From Streptomyces sp. 840.1 (GTDB lineage Bacteria; Actinomycetota; Actinomycetes; Streptomycetales; Streptomycetaceae), in contig NZ_RJUU01000003.1 of the NCBI RefSeq assembly GCF_003751445.1, positions 496,001 to 560,000 of the forward strand: a DNA stretch of 64,000 nucleotides, read 5' to 3'. How positions within the stretch are numbered: position 1 is the first letter of the stretch; every line of letters begins with the position of its first letter. Below the pieces are notes generated by a model. That model had not been told where the DNA came from and did not search any database. It was given only the letters and a program-made list of their open reading frames with translations. A program made the position numbers and the translations under genes. Of the stretch, positions 33,447-42,937 are shown one piece after another.

Positions 33447-35171
33447 CTAGACCAGGAAGTACAGGTGGTTGAGGGGCAGCGTTTCGGCCGGGTCGATGGT
33501 GGCGACCTTGCCGTTGAGCGTGACCTTGAACGTCTCCGGGTCGACCTGGATGTCCGGCAGCGCGTCGTTGCGGACCATGTTGTGCTTGCCGATGGTGCGG
33601 GTGCGCCGGACGGGCAGGACCGTGCGCTCCAGGCCGAGTTCGGCGGGGACCCCGGCGGCGATGCCCGCCTGGGACATGAAGGTGACGTGGGTGGCCTGGA
33701 GCGCCTTGCCGTACTGCCCGAACATCGGGCGGTAGATGACCGGCTGCGGGGTCGGCAGCGAGGCGTTGGGGTCGCCCATCTGCGCCCAGGAGATGATGCC
33801 GCCCTTGATCACGATCTTCGGCTTGGCCGCGAAGGAGTGGATGGGCCACAGCACGATGTCGGCCAGCTTGCCCTTCTCGATCGACCCCACGTGCTCGGCG
33901 ATGCCGGAGGCGATGGCCGGGTTGATGGTGACCTTGGCGAGGTAGCGCAGCACCCGCTGGTTGTCGTTGCGCGCCGGGTCGCCCTCCAGCCTGCCGAGCT
34001 TGTCCTTGCAGTGGTGGGCGGTCTGGAAGGCCCGGGTGACGGACTCCCCGATCCGGCCCATGGCCTGCGAGTCGGAGGAGAACATGCTGATCACACCGAG
34101 GTCGTGCAGTACGGACTCGGCGGCGATCGTCTCGGCCCTGACCCGGCTGTCCGCGAAGGACACGTCCTCGGGGATGTCGTGGCTGAGGTGGTGGCAGACC
34201 ATCACCATGTCCAGCAGCTCGTCCACCGAGTTCTTGGTGTAGGGCAGGGTCGGGTTGGTGGAGGACGGCAGGACGTTCGGCTCGCCGGCGACCCGCATGA
34301 TGTCGGGGGCGTGGCCGCCGCCCGCGCCCTCGCTGTGGAAGGTGTGGATGGTGCGGCCGTCGATCGCGGAGCGGGTGTCCTCGAAGAACCCGCTCTCGTT
34401 CAGGCTGTCGGTGTGGATGGATACCTGGACGTCGTGCGCGTCGGCGACGTTGAGGGCGTTGTCGATGACGGCCGGGGTCGCGCCCCAGTCCTCGTGCACC
34501 TTGAGCCCGCAGGCGCCCGCGACGATCTGCTCGTTGAGCGCTTCCGGCAGGCTGCCGTTGCCCTTGCCCATGATGCCCAGGTTGACCGGCCAGCCCTCGG
34601 CGGCCTGGAGGATCTTGGCGATGTTGTACGGGCCCGGGGTGCAGGTGGTGCCGTTGGAGCCGTCGGTGGGTCCGGTGCCGCCGGCGATGAGCGTGGTGAT
34701 GCCGTTGGTGAGCGCCTGCTCGGCCTGTTGCGGGGCGATCAGGTGGACGTGGGTGTCGATGGCGCCCGCGGTGGCGATGAGGTGCTCCCCCGCGATGGCC
34801 TCGGTGCCGGGGCCGATGACCAGGTCCGGGTCGACGTTGTTCTGGGTCTGCGGATTGCCGGACTTGCCGATGCCGACGATGAATCCGTCCTTGATGCCGA
34901 TGTCGCACTTGACGACGCCGACCATCGGGTCGATGACCACGACGTTGGTGATGACGGTGTCGAGTGCGCCCTGTGCGCAGGTGGCCTGCGGGTCGGACGC
35001 CATGCCGTCCCGCATGGTCTTGCCGCCGCCGTAGACGACCTCGTCGCCGTACTGGCCCTCGCTGTAGTCCTTCTCGACCTCGACGACGAGGTTGGTGTCG
35101 GCGAGGTGGAAGCGGTCGCCGACCGTCGGGCCGAACATGTCGGTGTACTGCTTGCGGGGCAGGATGGGCAT
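33447..35171 (-). CDS. ureC: Urease alpha subunit UreC
   Basis: A 574-aa catalytic subunit with a complete active site. Nickel ligands and catalytic residues, numbered here, are His141 and His143 (IDTHVHLIA), carbamylated Lys224 and His226 (GLKVHEDWG), His253, His279 and the mobile flap Cys326-His327 (MVCHHLS). These are offset by 7 from the Klebsiella enzyme. It hydrolyses urea to ammonia and carbamate in the cytoplasm. ATG 35171 overlaps the ureB stop by one base (TGATG). Confidence 0.97.
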   Translation of the reverse strand: MPILPRKQYTDMFGPTVGDRFHLADTNLVVEVEKDYSEGQYGDEVVYGGGKTMRDGMASDPQATCAQGALDTVITNVVVIDPMVGVVKCDIGIKDGFIVGIGKSGNPQTQNNVDPDLVIGPGTEAIAGEHLIATAGAIDTHVHLIAPQQAEQALTNGITTLIAGGTGPTDGSNGTTCTPGPYNIAKILQAAEGWPVNLGIMGKGNGSLPEALNEQIVAGACGLKVHEDWGATPAVIDNALNVADAHDVQVSIHTDSLNESGFFEDTRSAIDGRTIHTFHSEGAGGGHAPDIMRVAGEPNVLPSSTNPTLPYTKNSVDELLDMVMVCHHLSHDIPEDVSFADSRVRAETIAAESVLHDLGVISMFSSDSQAMGRIGESVTRAFQTAHHCKDKLGRLEGDPARNDNQRVLRYLAKVTINPAIASGIAEHVGSIEKGKLADIVLWPIHSFAAKPKIVIKGGIISWAQMGDPNASLPTPQPVIYRPMFGQYGKALQATHVTFMSQAGIAAGVPAELGLERTVLPVRRTRTIGKHNMVRNDALPDIQVDPETFKVTLNGKVATIDPAETLPLNHLYFLV

Positions 35172-35650
35172 CAGCGCGAACCCTTCTTCTTTTCCTTGGA
35201 GGCCTTGGCTGCGGGCTTGCCGGCGGACTTGCCGGCCGGCTTGGCTGCGGGCCCGGTGCTCTTGGCCGCCGGGGTGTTCTGTGCGCCCTCGAAGCCCCGC
35301 TCGATGGCCCGGCGGACGGCTTCGACGCGTGCGGGGTGGGAGGAGAGGCTGCCGTTGAGCAGTCCGCTGAAGCCGACCAGCCGGCCGGTTCCGGCGTACG
35401 CGCACAGCTCGACCTCGCGCGAACCGCCGGGCTCGAAGCGCACCGAGGTGCCGGCGGCGATGTTGAGGTGCATGCCGAGCGTCTCCTGGCGGTCGAACGA
35501 CAGCGCCGAGTTGACCTCGAAGAAGTGGTAGTGGGAACCGATCTGGACCGCCCGGTCGCCGGTGTTGCTCACGGTGACCTTCAGCGTGCGGCGGCCCGCG
35601 TTGAGCTCGATGGGGTCCTTGCCGTAGAGGTACTTCTGCCGGAACGTCAT
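35171..35650 (-). CDS. ureB: Urease beta subunit UreB with Lys/Ala-rich tail
   Basis: A 159-aa beta subunit. The core (1-124) is normal: [29 protein letters not shown] and [12 protein letters not shown]. About 35 extra C-terminal residues are almost only Lys, Ala, Ser, Pro and Gly, ending KEKKKGSR, compared with about 100-110 residues for a plain UreB. The tail is disordered and very basic; its purpose is unknown. ATG 35650 overlaps the stop of the His-rich gene by four bases (ATGA), so the two are coupled. Confidence 0.94.
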   Translation of the reverse strand: MTFRQKYLYGKDPIELNAGRRTLKVTVSNTGDRAVQIGSHYHFFEVNSALSFDRQETLGMHLNIAAGTSVRFEPGGSREVELCAYAGTGRLVGFSGLLNGSLSSHPARVEAVRRAIERGFEGAQNTPAAKSTGPAAKPAGKSAGKPAAKASKEKKKGSR

Positions 35651-36507
35651 GCGATGCTCCCGATGACTTGGCCCGCTCCATCGGCGGACAGCTGCTGATG
35701 CGTGTGCGAATGGCCCGGACCGTGGCCGTGGTGGTGACCGGAACCGTGTCCGTGGCCGTGTCCCTCGCCCGGTGGGTGGGTGTGGGAGTGGCCGTGGTTC
35801 TCGGCAGCGGTCAGCCCGGCCGCGATGCCGTCGTCGCCGTGCTCGCTCCGGCGCCGCCGGGCGTCGGCCACCCGTTCGGCCAGCACCCTTCGCAGCGCGG
35901 ACGCGGAGACGAGGGGGCCGGCCAGGTCCACGGGCGGGCCTGCCCCGCCGGCCGGCCCCGGCAGCTCGGGCGCCGCGAACCCGGCCGGCAGCAGCGTCAC
36001 GCGCTCCGCGCCGAGCAGCCCGCAGCGCCGGACACCCGCCGCCGGGTCCGGGTCCCCGCCGGTGAACGCCACCTCGACCAGGGCATGGCGCCCGTAGCGG
36101 CGTACGAGCGCGGCGATCCGGTACAGCTCGGCGTCCTCGAACGGGTCACCGGCCGGGGCCGTGACCAGCAGGGCGGACGTCCCGGGCACCCGGCCGGCGG
36201 CGGCGCGCAGCCAGCCCACGAGGTGCTGGGCGGTGCCGAACGGCTCGGTCAGCACGGTCGCCGCCTGCTCGCTGCGGGGAACGGCGCACAGGGTCCGGGC
36301 GGTGTCCGCGACGAGTTCCGGGTCCCGGCCCAGCGTCATCGGGACGACCGCGGTCTCCTCGCCCCGGCGCAGGTGAGCCGAGACGCTCCGAAACAGCTCA
36401 CGCCCGCTCGGAACGACGTGTACCCCGGGGTCGAGGAGACCTTCCAGCGCGCGACCGTACGCCGCTTCGCGGCCGCACACGGCGATGACGGCGCACCGCT
36501 CGGCCAC
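35647..36507 (-). CDS. His-rich, degenerate CbiX-like protein inside the urease operon
   Basis: A 286-aa protein between ureA and ureB. Residues 1-225 resemble the two-lobed CbiX/SirB chelatase fold: the strand-helix unit from [11 protein letters not shown] through [20 protein letters not shown] to [15 protein letters not shown] is the best match. The usual catalytic HGSR position reads TAPAG, so chelatase activity is doubtful. The C-terminal region (238-270) has 14 His in 33 residues, a probable nickel-binding tail. GTG 36507 lies 5 bases after the ureA stop and the gene overlaps ureB by four bases. As no ureE is present, I infer a nickel chaperone or store for urease. Confidence 0.8.
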   Translation of the reverse strand: MAERCAVIAVCGREAAYGRALEGLLDPGVHVVPSGRELFRSVSAHLRRGEETAVVPMTLGRDPELVADTARTLCAVPRSEQAATVLTEPFGTAQHLVGWLRAAAGRVPGTSALLVTAPAGDPFEDAELYRIAALVRRYGRHALVEVAFTGGDPDPAAGVRRCGLLGAERVTLLPAGFAAPELPGPAGGAGPPVDLAGPLVSASALRRVLAERVADARRRRSEHGDDGIAAGLTAAENHGHSHTHPPGEGHGHGHGSGHHHGHGPGHSHTHQQLSADGAGQVIGSIA

Positions 36508-36512
36508 CGGGG

Positions 36513-36818
36513 TCAGCCCCCGATCGGGTCGTGGCAGGACACCAGCTTCGTCCCGTCCACGAAGGACGCCTCGACCTGGAGCAGGCCGAGCATCTCCCGT
36601 ACGCCGGGCATGGTGTCCGGCTCGCCCACGACATGGCGGCCCAGCTCCATGCAGTCCGCGACGCTCCTTCCGTCGCGCGCGGCTTCGAGGATCGCCTCGG
36701 TGATCAGCGCGACCGACTCGCTGTAGTTGAGCTTGAGGCCGCGCCCCTGGCGTTTGCGGGCCAGGTCGGCCACCACGTACACCAGCAGCTTGTCGATCTC
36801 GCGAGGGGCGAGGTTCAT
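36513..36818 (-). CDS. ureA: Urease gamma subunit UreA
   Basis: A 101-aa gamma subunit of standard length. MNLAPREIDKLLVYVVADLA and LNYSESVALITEAILEAARDG are typical, as is the C-terminal VEASFVDGTKLVSCHDPI. AGGAAGG lies 8 bases upstream of ATG 36818. It is the first structural gene, 60 bases after the urea transporter stop. Confidence 0.96.
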   Translation of the reverse strand: MNLAPREIDKLLVYVVADLARKRQGRGLKLNYSESVALITEAILEAARDGRSVADCMELGRHVVGEPDTMPGVREMLGLLQVEASFVDGTKLVSCHDPIGG

Positions 36819-36877
36819 CGTCGGTACCTTCCTCGGGTTGTACGGGCGAAGGGCGCGGGGCCCGGAGGCCGGGGCGG

Positions 36878-37840
36878 TCAGCCGCTCCGGCGGAGCCGGG
36901 GCAGCAGCGGCACGGCGGCCAGCACCACCCAGGTCGTGAGAATGAACGGCCAGGTGAAGGTGTGGCCGCCGAAGGTCTTGAAGACGGACGTCAGCGACGC
37001 CGTGAGCCCGGTGCTGACGGCCGCGCCGAACAGCGCGTACGCGGCGTTCCAGGGCGTGTTCGCCATGAAGACCGCACCGAGGGCGATGGCCACGAGCACC
37101 GCGTTGTATCCGTAGATGCCGTTCGCGATCAGGGCCGTCGGCGCGCCCAGCAACCACGCGGCGACGATGCCGAGCACGCTGCCGGCCGCCGCGTAGAGCA
37201 CGACGCGCAGGCCGGCCAGGGCGAGGCCGACGAGCATGATCAGCCCGACGTACCAGCTGTCGATCAGGAAGACCTGCGAGATGTTGTTGAAGAACGCGTG
37301 CCACAGGGATGTCCAGGTCCACCCGGTCTCGCCGGTGGTGGTGCTGGCCACGGAGGCGGGGTCGCCGTGCCAGACCCGGGAGAACGAGGGGGCGCCCACC
37401 ACCATCACCCCGGAGACCAGGCAGAAGGGCGCGGTGAGCGGGGTGAGCCCGTAGGGCTTGAGGAGGGTGCCCAGGGCGGCCATCAGGAGGGTGCACATGA
37501 CGGCGCCGAAGACGGTCAGCACATACGTGGCGGGGTGGTTGCCCAGCGAGGAGACGAGGGCGATGCCCGTGAGGCAGCCCGCGTAGCCCTGGAGTCCCGA
37601 CGCGATCCCCGACCGCTCGACGGCGAGGGCGTAGGCGGTCGCGGTGGCGATCAGCGTGCCGAGTGTGGCGAAGAGGCCGTTCTGCCAGCCGGACACCCAC
37701 AGCGCGACGAGGATCGCCACCCCGGTCAGCAGACCGGGCTGCAGATCGACCTGCCCGAACCCCCGCAGCGAGGCGAGGACGTAGGCGGACGGCTGACGGC
37801 TCTCCAGCCGCCGCACGACTTCCGGCTCGGCGAGGGGCAA
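36878..37840 (-). CDS. Urea transporter (UT family)
   Basis: A 320-aa, ten-helix channel of the UT family. It shows the internal duplication typical of UT proteins: GLQGYAGCLTGIALV in the first half and ANGIYGYNAVLVAIALG in the second. It passes urea down its gradient into the cell. The start is TTG 37840 with GGAG 6 bases upstream. It heads the urease gene set, so uptake, hydrolysis and ammonium recapture are encoded together. The leader holds a small hairpin (37873-37879 with 37888-37894). Confidence 0.88.
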   Translation of the reverse strand: MPLAEPEVVRRLESRQPSAYVLASLRGFGQVDLQPGLLTGVAILVALWVSGWQNGLFATLGTLIATATAYALAVERSGIASGLQGYAGCLTGIALVSSLGNHPATYVLTVFGAVMCTLLMAALGTLLKPYGLTPLTAPFCLVSGVMVVGAPSFSRVWHGDPASVASTTTGETGWTWTSLWHAFFNNISQVFLIDSWYVGLIMLVGLALAGLRVVLYAAAGSVLGIVAAWLLGAPTALIANGIYGYNAVLVAIALGAVFMANTPWNAAYALFGAAVSTGLTASLTSVFKTFGGHTFTWPFILTTWVVLAAVPLLPRLRRSG

Positions 37841-38038
37841 GGCTGACTCCAGCGACTCGAAAGCGAGGAGACCTTCCGGCCTGCGGACCGGAAGAACACA
37901 TGGCTACACATGCCATCAAGACACAGGGCGATCAGATAATCGCGCTGCGTAGCCCCCGGTTGACCCAACCGGGTACGGGCTCCGGCGGGCCGTCGCGATC
38001 CGCCCCGGCCGCCCCCGCCCGCTCCATAGATTCGCGGG

Positions 38039-38509
38039 ATGTCACCCAGGATGAGGCTGCACCTGCACAGCCACCCCGACCATCACCCGGGGGTACAGCT
38101 GTCGGTGGTAGCCGCCGTCGCGGTCGGCGGCGCCACCGGAGCCGTCGCCCGGTACGGGGCCGAGCGGCTCTGGCCGAACGGCCCTTCGGCTTTTCCGTGG
38201 ACGATCCTGCTGGTCAACACGGTGGGCTGCTTTCTCATGGGCGTCCTGATGGTCACCATGAAGCTGCGCTTCCCCGACGCTCCCCGGCTGATCAGCCCAC
38301 TGCTCGGCACCGGAGTGCTCGGCGGATTCACCTCCTTCTCGCACTACACGGACAACGTCCGGCAGCTGTTCGGGAACCACCAGCCGGGGTACGCGGTCGG
38401 CTGTCTGGTGCTGACCGTGGTGGCCGCGCTGGCCGCCGTGACGGCAGGCGCGTTCGTCACCCACGTCGTCTTCGGGCGCTCCTACGCCACAGAGCGCGGC
38501 GCCTCATGA
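38039..38509 (+). CDS. crcB: Fluoride exporter subunit CrcB/Fluc (1)
   Basis: A 156-aa, four-helix Fluc protein with an extra His-containing N-terminus (LHLHSHPDHH). Conserved parts are GGATGAVARYGAERL, LVNTVGCFLMG and GGFTSFSHYT. Its stop overlaps the second crcB by four bases (ATGA). Paired genes of this kind make a heterodimer with antiparallel subunits that exports fluoride. A -10-like TAGATT (38027-38032) lies 6 bases before the ATG, so the message may be leaderless. I see no fluoride riboswitch. Confidence 0.88.
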   Translation: MSPRMRLHLHSHPDHHPGVQLSVVAAVAVGGATGAVARYGAERLWPNGPSAFPWTILLVNTVGCFLMGVLMVTMKLRFPDAPRLISPLLGTGVLGGFTSFSHYTDNVRQLFGNHQPGYAVGCLVLTVVAALAAVTAGAFVTHVVFGRSYATERGAS

Positions 38510-38880
38510 CCGACTGGCTGCTCGTCATCGCGGGCGGACTCGTGGGCGCGCCGCTGCGCTACTACCTGGGGGTCGACGCGAAGTTCCGCCTGCACAGCGT
38601 CTTTCCCTGGGGCACCTTCGCCGCCAACGCGGGCGCGGCCCTGTTCCTCGGCTTCGTCGCCGAGGCGGTGGCGGGCGGAGAGCTGGGTGCCCGGCTCAAT
38701 CTGCTGCTCGCCACCGGGTTCTGCGGGGCCCTGTCGACCTGGTCGACGTTCTCCTACGAACTGCTGACCCTGAACTCCGCCCGTCGGCTGACCCTGGCGG
38801 CGGGCTATCTGCTGCTCACCGTGGGCGCGGGGGTCGGTCTCTCGTTCGCGGGGGCGGCCGTGGCCCGCGCGGCCTTCTGA
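38506..38880 (+). CDS. crcB: Fluoride exporter subunit CrcB/Fluc (2)
   Basis: A 124-aa Fluc protein. Marks are GGLVGAPLRYYLG, NAGAALFLGFV and TGFCGALSTWSTFSYEL. It overlaps the first subunit by four bases and is probably its heterodimer partner. A strong bidirectional terminator follows 48 bases after the stop. Confidence 0.88.
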   Translation: MTDWLLVIAGGLVGAPLRYYLGVDAKFRLHSVFPWGTFAANAGAALFLGFVAEAVAGGELGARLNLLLATGFCGALSTWSTFSYELLTLNSARRLTLAAGYLLLTVGAGVGLSFAGAAVARAAF

Positions 38881-38928
38881 ACTCCCACGCCCGACGAGCC
38901 GCCTCCTGGAGGACCGCGCACGGCACGA

Positions 38929-38975
38929 CCGAGCTCCGGCCCCCGCCCCTTCTCGGGGCGCGGACCGGAGCTCGG
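38929..38975. terminator. Bidirectional terminator after crcB
   Basis: CCGAGCTCCGG (38929-38939) pairs with CCGGAGCTCGG (38965-38975); an inner GCCCC/GGGGC stem (38945-38949 with 38955-38959) extends the structure. It separates convergent genes. Confidence 0.8.
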
Positions 38976-38986
38976 CGGTGGAACGG

Positions 38987-39163
38987 TCAGTCGATGCCGG
39001 GCAGGATGTGCGGTTCGGCGAGATCGTCCTCGTAGCCGGCCAGCCGGATCGGTGCGGACCTGGCCCAGACCTCGATGTTGCGGAGCTTCTCGGGCCTGCG
39101 GGCCCGCTCTCCGGGCCGGTCGGCCGGTCGCTTCTCGTACTTCGTCAGTTCCGGTGTCGTCAC
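38987..39163 (-). CDS. Small conserved-looking protein of unknown function (58 aa)
   Basis: A 58-aa product from GTG 39163, which has AAAGGAG 6 bases upstream, a strong site. It is highly charged, with a basic middle (KRPADRPGERARRPEKLRN) and an acidic end (GYEDDLAEPHILPGID). It has no membrane segment, signal peptide or Cys. I do not recognise the family. A RiPP precursor is conceivable from the size, but no modifying enzyme gene is near. A terminator follows directly, so it is probably monocistronic. Confidence 0.6.
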   Translation of the reverse strand: MTTPELTKYEKRPADRPGERARRPEKLRNIEVWARSAPIRLAGYEDDLAEPHILPGID

Positions 39164-39512
39164 CGCGCACTCCTTTGTGTCGCGTAACCCCGGGCGTCGC
39201 CAACGCTCCGGCTCCAAATACCGGCACGTCGACCGCCCATGAGGGCAGGGGCAGGATCAGCTTCGGTCGCGGTGGCGCCGGGTACGGGGCGGGACGGCGG
39301 CCCGGTTGACAGGCCTGTCCCAGGACGGCCGGGGAATCTTCGTGGATCCCTCGGTGGCGTCCGTTCCCCTCAGAGTAACCAAATGAGCGCCCGTACGCTC
39401 GATGGAACGTGTGCCCTGGGTCACTTTCAGCCACCGAGCACGGAAAAGACCCGGCCCGGGAGGGTTCCCGGGCCGGGTCCGCGACTTCGAGGAGGGGCGC
39501 TGCCGCCGACGG
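39164..39512. other. Intergenic region of 349 bp with a terminator
   Basis: This holds the promoter region of the 58-aa gene and the terminator at 39448-39479. I see no other gene; short frames here lack ribosome sites. Confidence 0.5.
39448..39479 (-). terminator. Terminator of the SDR gene
   Basis: A perfect 14-bp stem (39448-39461 with 39466-39479) with loop GGGT is followed on the minus strand by TTTTCC. Confidence 0.88.
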
Positions 39513-41018
39513 CTACCAGTTCGCCGGGGCGTAGTCCTTGAGGAAGCAGCCGTACAGCGGCTCACCGCCTTCGCCGCGCACGATCGGGTCGTAGACGCGG
39601 GCGGCGCCGTCGACCAGGTCGAGCGGGGCGTGGAAGCCCTCCTCGGCCAGCCGCATCTTGTCGGGGTGCGGCCGCTCGTCGGTGATCCAGCCGGTGTCGA
39701 CGGCGGTCATCAGGATGCCGTCCTTCTCGAACATCTCCTGGGCGCTGGTACGGGTGAGCATGTTCAGCGCGGCCTTGGCCATGTTGGTGTGCGGGTGTCC
39801 CGCCCCCTTGTAACCGCGGCCGAACACGCCCTCCATCGCGGAGACGTTGACCACGTAGGAGTGGGCCGACGCCGTCGCGGCCATGGCCGGGCGGAGCCGG
39901 CTGATCAGGATGAACGGTGCGGTCGAGTTGCAGAGCTGGACCTCCAGCAGCTCGATCGGCTCGACCTCGTCGACTGTCTGGATCCAGCTGTTGCTGTGGT
40001 GCAGGTCCGGGACGAGCCCGCCCGCGTCGATCGCGGTGCCGGCGGCGATGCGTTCGAGCGAGGCGGATCCGGTGACCAGCGCGAGGTCGGTGACGTCCTG
40101 CGCGCTCAACCCCTCCTTGCGGGCGGCGGGCAGCGCGGCGACGCGGTCGACGGTGCCGCTGCCGAACGTGCCGATCACCTCGGCGGCGGGGAGTTCGCCC
40201 GCGGGCAGCGGGGCGGACTCGGCACCGAGCAGCTCGCTGTAGGCCTGCGGTGAGCGGCGCACCGTCTGGGCGGCGTTGTTGATCAGGATGTCCAGCGGGC
40301 CCTCGGCGGCGACGGATTCGGCGAGCGCGACGACCTGGGCGGGGTCGCGGAGATCGATACCGACGATCTTCAGCCGGTGGATCCACTCGTCGCTGTCCTC
40401 CATCGCCTTGAAGCGGCGGATGGCGTCGTTGGGGAAGCGGGTGGTGATGGTGGTGTGCGCACCGTCACGCAGCAGCCGCAGCGCGATGTACATGCCGATC
40501 TTGGCGCGGCCCCCGGTGAGCAGCGCCCGGCGTCCGGTCAGGTCGGTGCGCGCGTCACGGCGGGCGCGGTTCTCCCGGGCGCACGACTGGCAGAGCTGGT
40601 GGTAGAAGGCGTCCACCTCGACGTACCGCGTCTTGCAGATGTAGCAGGACCTGGGGCGCTGGAGGACGCCCGCGATCTCGGCGGCGGCGGAGGAGGACGG
40701 CAGGACTCCCTGCGTCTCGTCGTCGATGCGGTCGGCCGAGCCGGTCGCGGTGGCCTCGGTGACTGCCTTGTCGTGCGCGGTCTTCGCGGCCCGGCGCTCC
40801 TGGCGGCGGCGCTGCTTCACGGTCCGGTAGACGCCGGCGGTGGCGCGGCGCACCGCGATGGCGTCCGGGTGGTCGACGTCGATGGTGTCCAGCTCGTCGA
40901 GCACGCTCAGGCAGACGGCCAGCCGCTGCGGGTCGATCCCGGGACCGAACTCCTCGGTACCGGGCGCGAGATCCTCGGTCCCGGGCACGAGCTCGGGGCC
41001 GTCCTCTGTCACCGTCAT
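39513..41018 (-). CDS. Short-chain dehydrogenase fused to a Cys-rich N-terminal region
   Basis: A 501-aa protein. Residues 1-150 are charged, then a zinc-knuckle-like element has CYICKTRYVEV and HQLCQSC (CxxC ... HxxCxxC). The SDR domain follows: RRALLTGGRAKIGMYIAL is a variant of the TGxxxGxG nucleotide motif, with NNAAQTV and catalytic-type Ser (VVNVSAMEG), Tyr (RGYKGAG) and Lys (MAKAALNML). An insertion of about 100 residues splits the domain after NNAAQ. ATG 41018 has AGAGGA upstream. Substrate is unknown. Confidence 0.82.
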   Translation of the reverse strand: MTVTEDGPELVPGTEDLAPGTEEFGPGIDPQRLAVCLSVLDELDTIDVDHPDAIAVRRATAGVYRTVKQRRRQERRAAKTAHDKAVTEATATGSADRIDDETQGVLPSSSAAAEIAGVLQRPRSCYICKTRYVEVDAFYHQLCQSCARENRARRDARTDLTGRRALLTGGRAKIGMYIALRLLRDGAHTTITTRFPNDAIRRFKAMEDSDEWIHRLKIVGIDLRDPAQVVALAESVAAEGPLDILINNAAQTVRRSPQAYSELLGAESAPLPAGELPAAEVIGTFGSGTVDRVAALPAARKEGLSAQDVTDLALVTGSASLERIAAGTAIDAGGLVPDLHHSNSWIQTVDEVEPIELLEVQLCNSTAPFILISRLRPAMAATASAHSYVVNVSAMEGVFGRGYKGAGHPHTNMAKAALNMLTRTSAQEMFEKDGILMTAVDTGWITDERPHPDKMRLAEEGFHAPLDLVDGAARVYDPIVRGEGGEPLYGCFLKDYAPANW

Positions 41019-41210
41019 TGCCGTTCCTCTGTTGCTTGTGCCACCGGATTCTCCCGGCGGACCGTGGCGCGCCGCCGAGCCGGACTCACGAGGACAGGCA
41101 TCCACGGGACTGAAGGTCCGGCCGCGGGCTTCCGCGCGAAGCCGCCGCACTGCGGGCCGAACGCCCCACCCAAGTTTGCCATGCTCCGGTGGCTGCTCCA
41201 TTCGGGTGCG

Positions 41211-42725
41211 TCAGCCGGCTTCGCCCGACGGCGCGGTGGAGGGCTTCGTGCCGCTTCCGCCCGCATCCTCCCGGGCGCTCAGCGGCGCGGCGATGTCCTC
41301 GAGGGACCGGCCCTCCGCCGCCACGGCGAAGAAGCAGGCCACCAGCCCGGCCGCGATCATGAGCACGGCTCCGATACAGAAGGCCAGCGCGGTGTCGGCC
41401 CGCACACCGCTCTGCGTGAGCTCGGCGAAGACCAGGGGTCCGGAGATTCCGCCGGCGGCGGTGCCGATGGCGTAGAAGAAGGCGATCGCCATCGCGCGGG
41501 TCTCCATCGGGAAGATCTCGCTGACGGTCAGGTAGGCGGAGCTGGCACCGGCGGACGCGAAGAACAGCACGACACACCAGCAGGCGGTCATGGTGACGGC
41601 CGAGAGCCAGCCGCTGTTGAAGAACCACGCGGTGACCAGGAGCAGGACACCGGACAGCAGGTACGTCCCGGCGATCATGGGTTTGCGCCCCGCGGTGTCG
41701 AAGAACCGGCTGAGCAGAAGCGGTCCGAGGAAGTTGCAGGCGGCGATGACGGCGAAGTAGTAGCCGGTGGCGCCGCTCGACACGTCGAAGAACGTGACGA
41801 GGATCGAGCCGAAGCCGAAGGTGACGGCGTTGTAGAGGAACGCCTGCCCGATGAAGAGCGAGAAGCCCAGCACGGCCCGTTTCGGGTAGGACCTGAAGAC
41901 GGTCCTGGCGATCAGCCCGAAGCCGATCCCGCCGCGCTGCTCGACGGTGATGCTTGTCCCTGCTTCCGGGAGCTTCCGTCCCGTCTGTGACTCCACCTCG
42001 CGTTCCACCTCGGCCACGAGCGTCTCCGCGTCCTCGTCGCGGCCGTGGATGAACATCCAGCGGGGACTCTCCGGCACGTGGCGGCGCACGAGGAGGATGA
42101 CGAGGCCGAGGACGACGCCCAGGGCGAATGTGAGCCGCCAGCCGACGTCCTTCGGGAAGACGGACGTGTTCAGGGCCAGCACGGAGAGCAGCGATCCGGC
42201 CACGGCACCGAGCCAGAAGCTGCCGTTGATGATGAGGTCGACACGTCCCCGGTACTTGCTCGGAATGAGTTCGTCGATGGCCGAGTTGATCGCGGCGTAC
42301 TCCCCTCCGATTCCGAAGCCGGTGAAGAACCGGAAGAGGAAGAACCACCAGACCGAGAAGGAGACCGCGGTGAGTGCCGTCGCCAGGAGGTAGACGGCGA
42401 GCGTGATCAGGAAGAGCTTCTTCCTGCCGTAGCGGTCGGTGAGCCACCCGAAGACCAGCGCGCCCGAGCACGCCCCCGCGACGTACATGGCCGCGGCGAT
42501 CCCGGTTACCTGCCCGGCGCTGATGGGCAGACCGCTGCCGTCCTCGGACAGCCGGCTCGCGATGTTGCCGACGACCGTGACCTCCAGGCCGTCCAGGATC
42601 CAGACCGTCCCGAGCCCGATCACGATCATCCAGTGCCACCTGGACCAGGGGAGCCTGTCCAGTCTCGCCGGAATCCTGGTCGTGACAGTGGCGGTCGCCG
42701 GGCCTGTGGGATTGCTGTTCGCCAT
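41211..42725 (-). CDS. MFS transporter (sugar/metabolite:H+ symporter type)
   Basis: A 504-aa, 12-helix permease. Family marks are [17 protein letters not shown] after helix 2, [39 protein letters not shown] in the central loop and [15 protein letters not shown] near helix 10. It belongs to the metabolite:H+ symporter or sugar porter branch; the substrate is not clear. ATG 42725 has GGGAGA upstream. It is divergent from the SigB-type sigma gene, and the shared region contains an inverted repeat ATCCCGG-N6-CCGGGAT (42779-42798). Confidence 0.85.
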   Translation of the reverse strand: MANSNPTGPATATVTTRIPARLDRLPWSRWHWMIVIGLGTVWILDGLEVTVVGNIASRLSEDGSGLPISAGQVTGIAAAMYVAGACSGALVFGWLTDRYGRKKLFLITLAVYLLATALTAVSFSVWWFFLFRFFTGFGIGGEYAAINSAIDELIPSKYRGRVDLIINGSFWLGAVAGSLLSVLALNTSVFPKDVGWRLTFALGVVLGLVILLVRRHVPESPRWMFIHGRDEDAETLVAEVEREVESQTGRKLPEAGTSITVEQRGGIGFGLIARTVFRSYPKRAVLGFSLFIGQAFLYNAVTFGFGSILVTFFDVSSGATGYYFAVIAACNFLGPLLLSRFFDTAGRKPMIAGTYLLSGVLLLVTAWFFNSGWLSAVTMTACWCVVLFFASAGASSAYLTVSEIFPMETRAMAIAFFYAIGTAAGGISGPLVFAELTQSGVRADTALAFCIGAVLMIAAGLVACFFAVAAEGRSLEDIAAPLSAREDAGGSGTKPSTAPSGEAG

Positions 42726-42937
42726 GGCATCTCCCTGCATCGGATACAAGACAGTGCCCGCGAATGCGGGCCGGCAACATCCCGGATCCAACCGGGATCG
42801 AGACAAAATGCGCATACCACCCAGCCATGAACGCGGCCGCCACGACGGCGAAAAAAGAATCGCACCCATTCGGCATGACCTCGCCGATGCGGGGCACACG
42901 AGGTCTGACGTACTTGGCGAGTAGGAGGGGCGACAAC

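Noticed and set aside
37841..38038. Fluoride (crcB) riboswitch upstream of crcB
   Set aside because: I looked for the conserved GGnGATGG-type start and pseudoknot and saw none; the leader seems very short.
37901..38040. Possible small protein from ATG 37901
   Set aside because: It lies in the divergent promoter region, has no ribosome site, and its frame runs into crcB in another phase.
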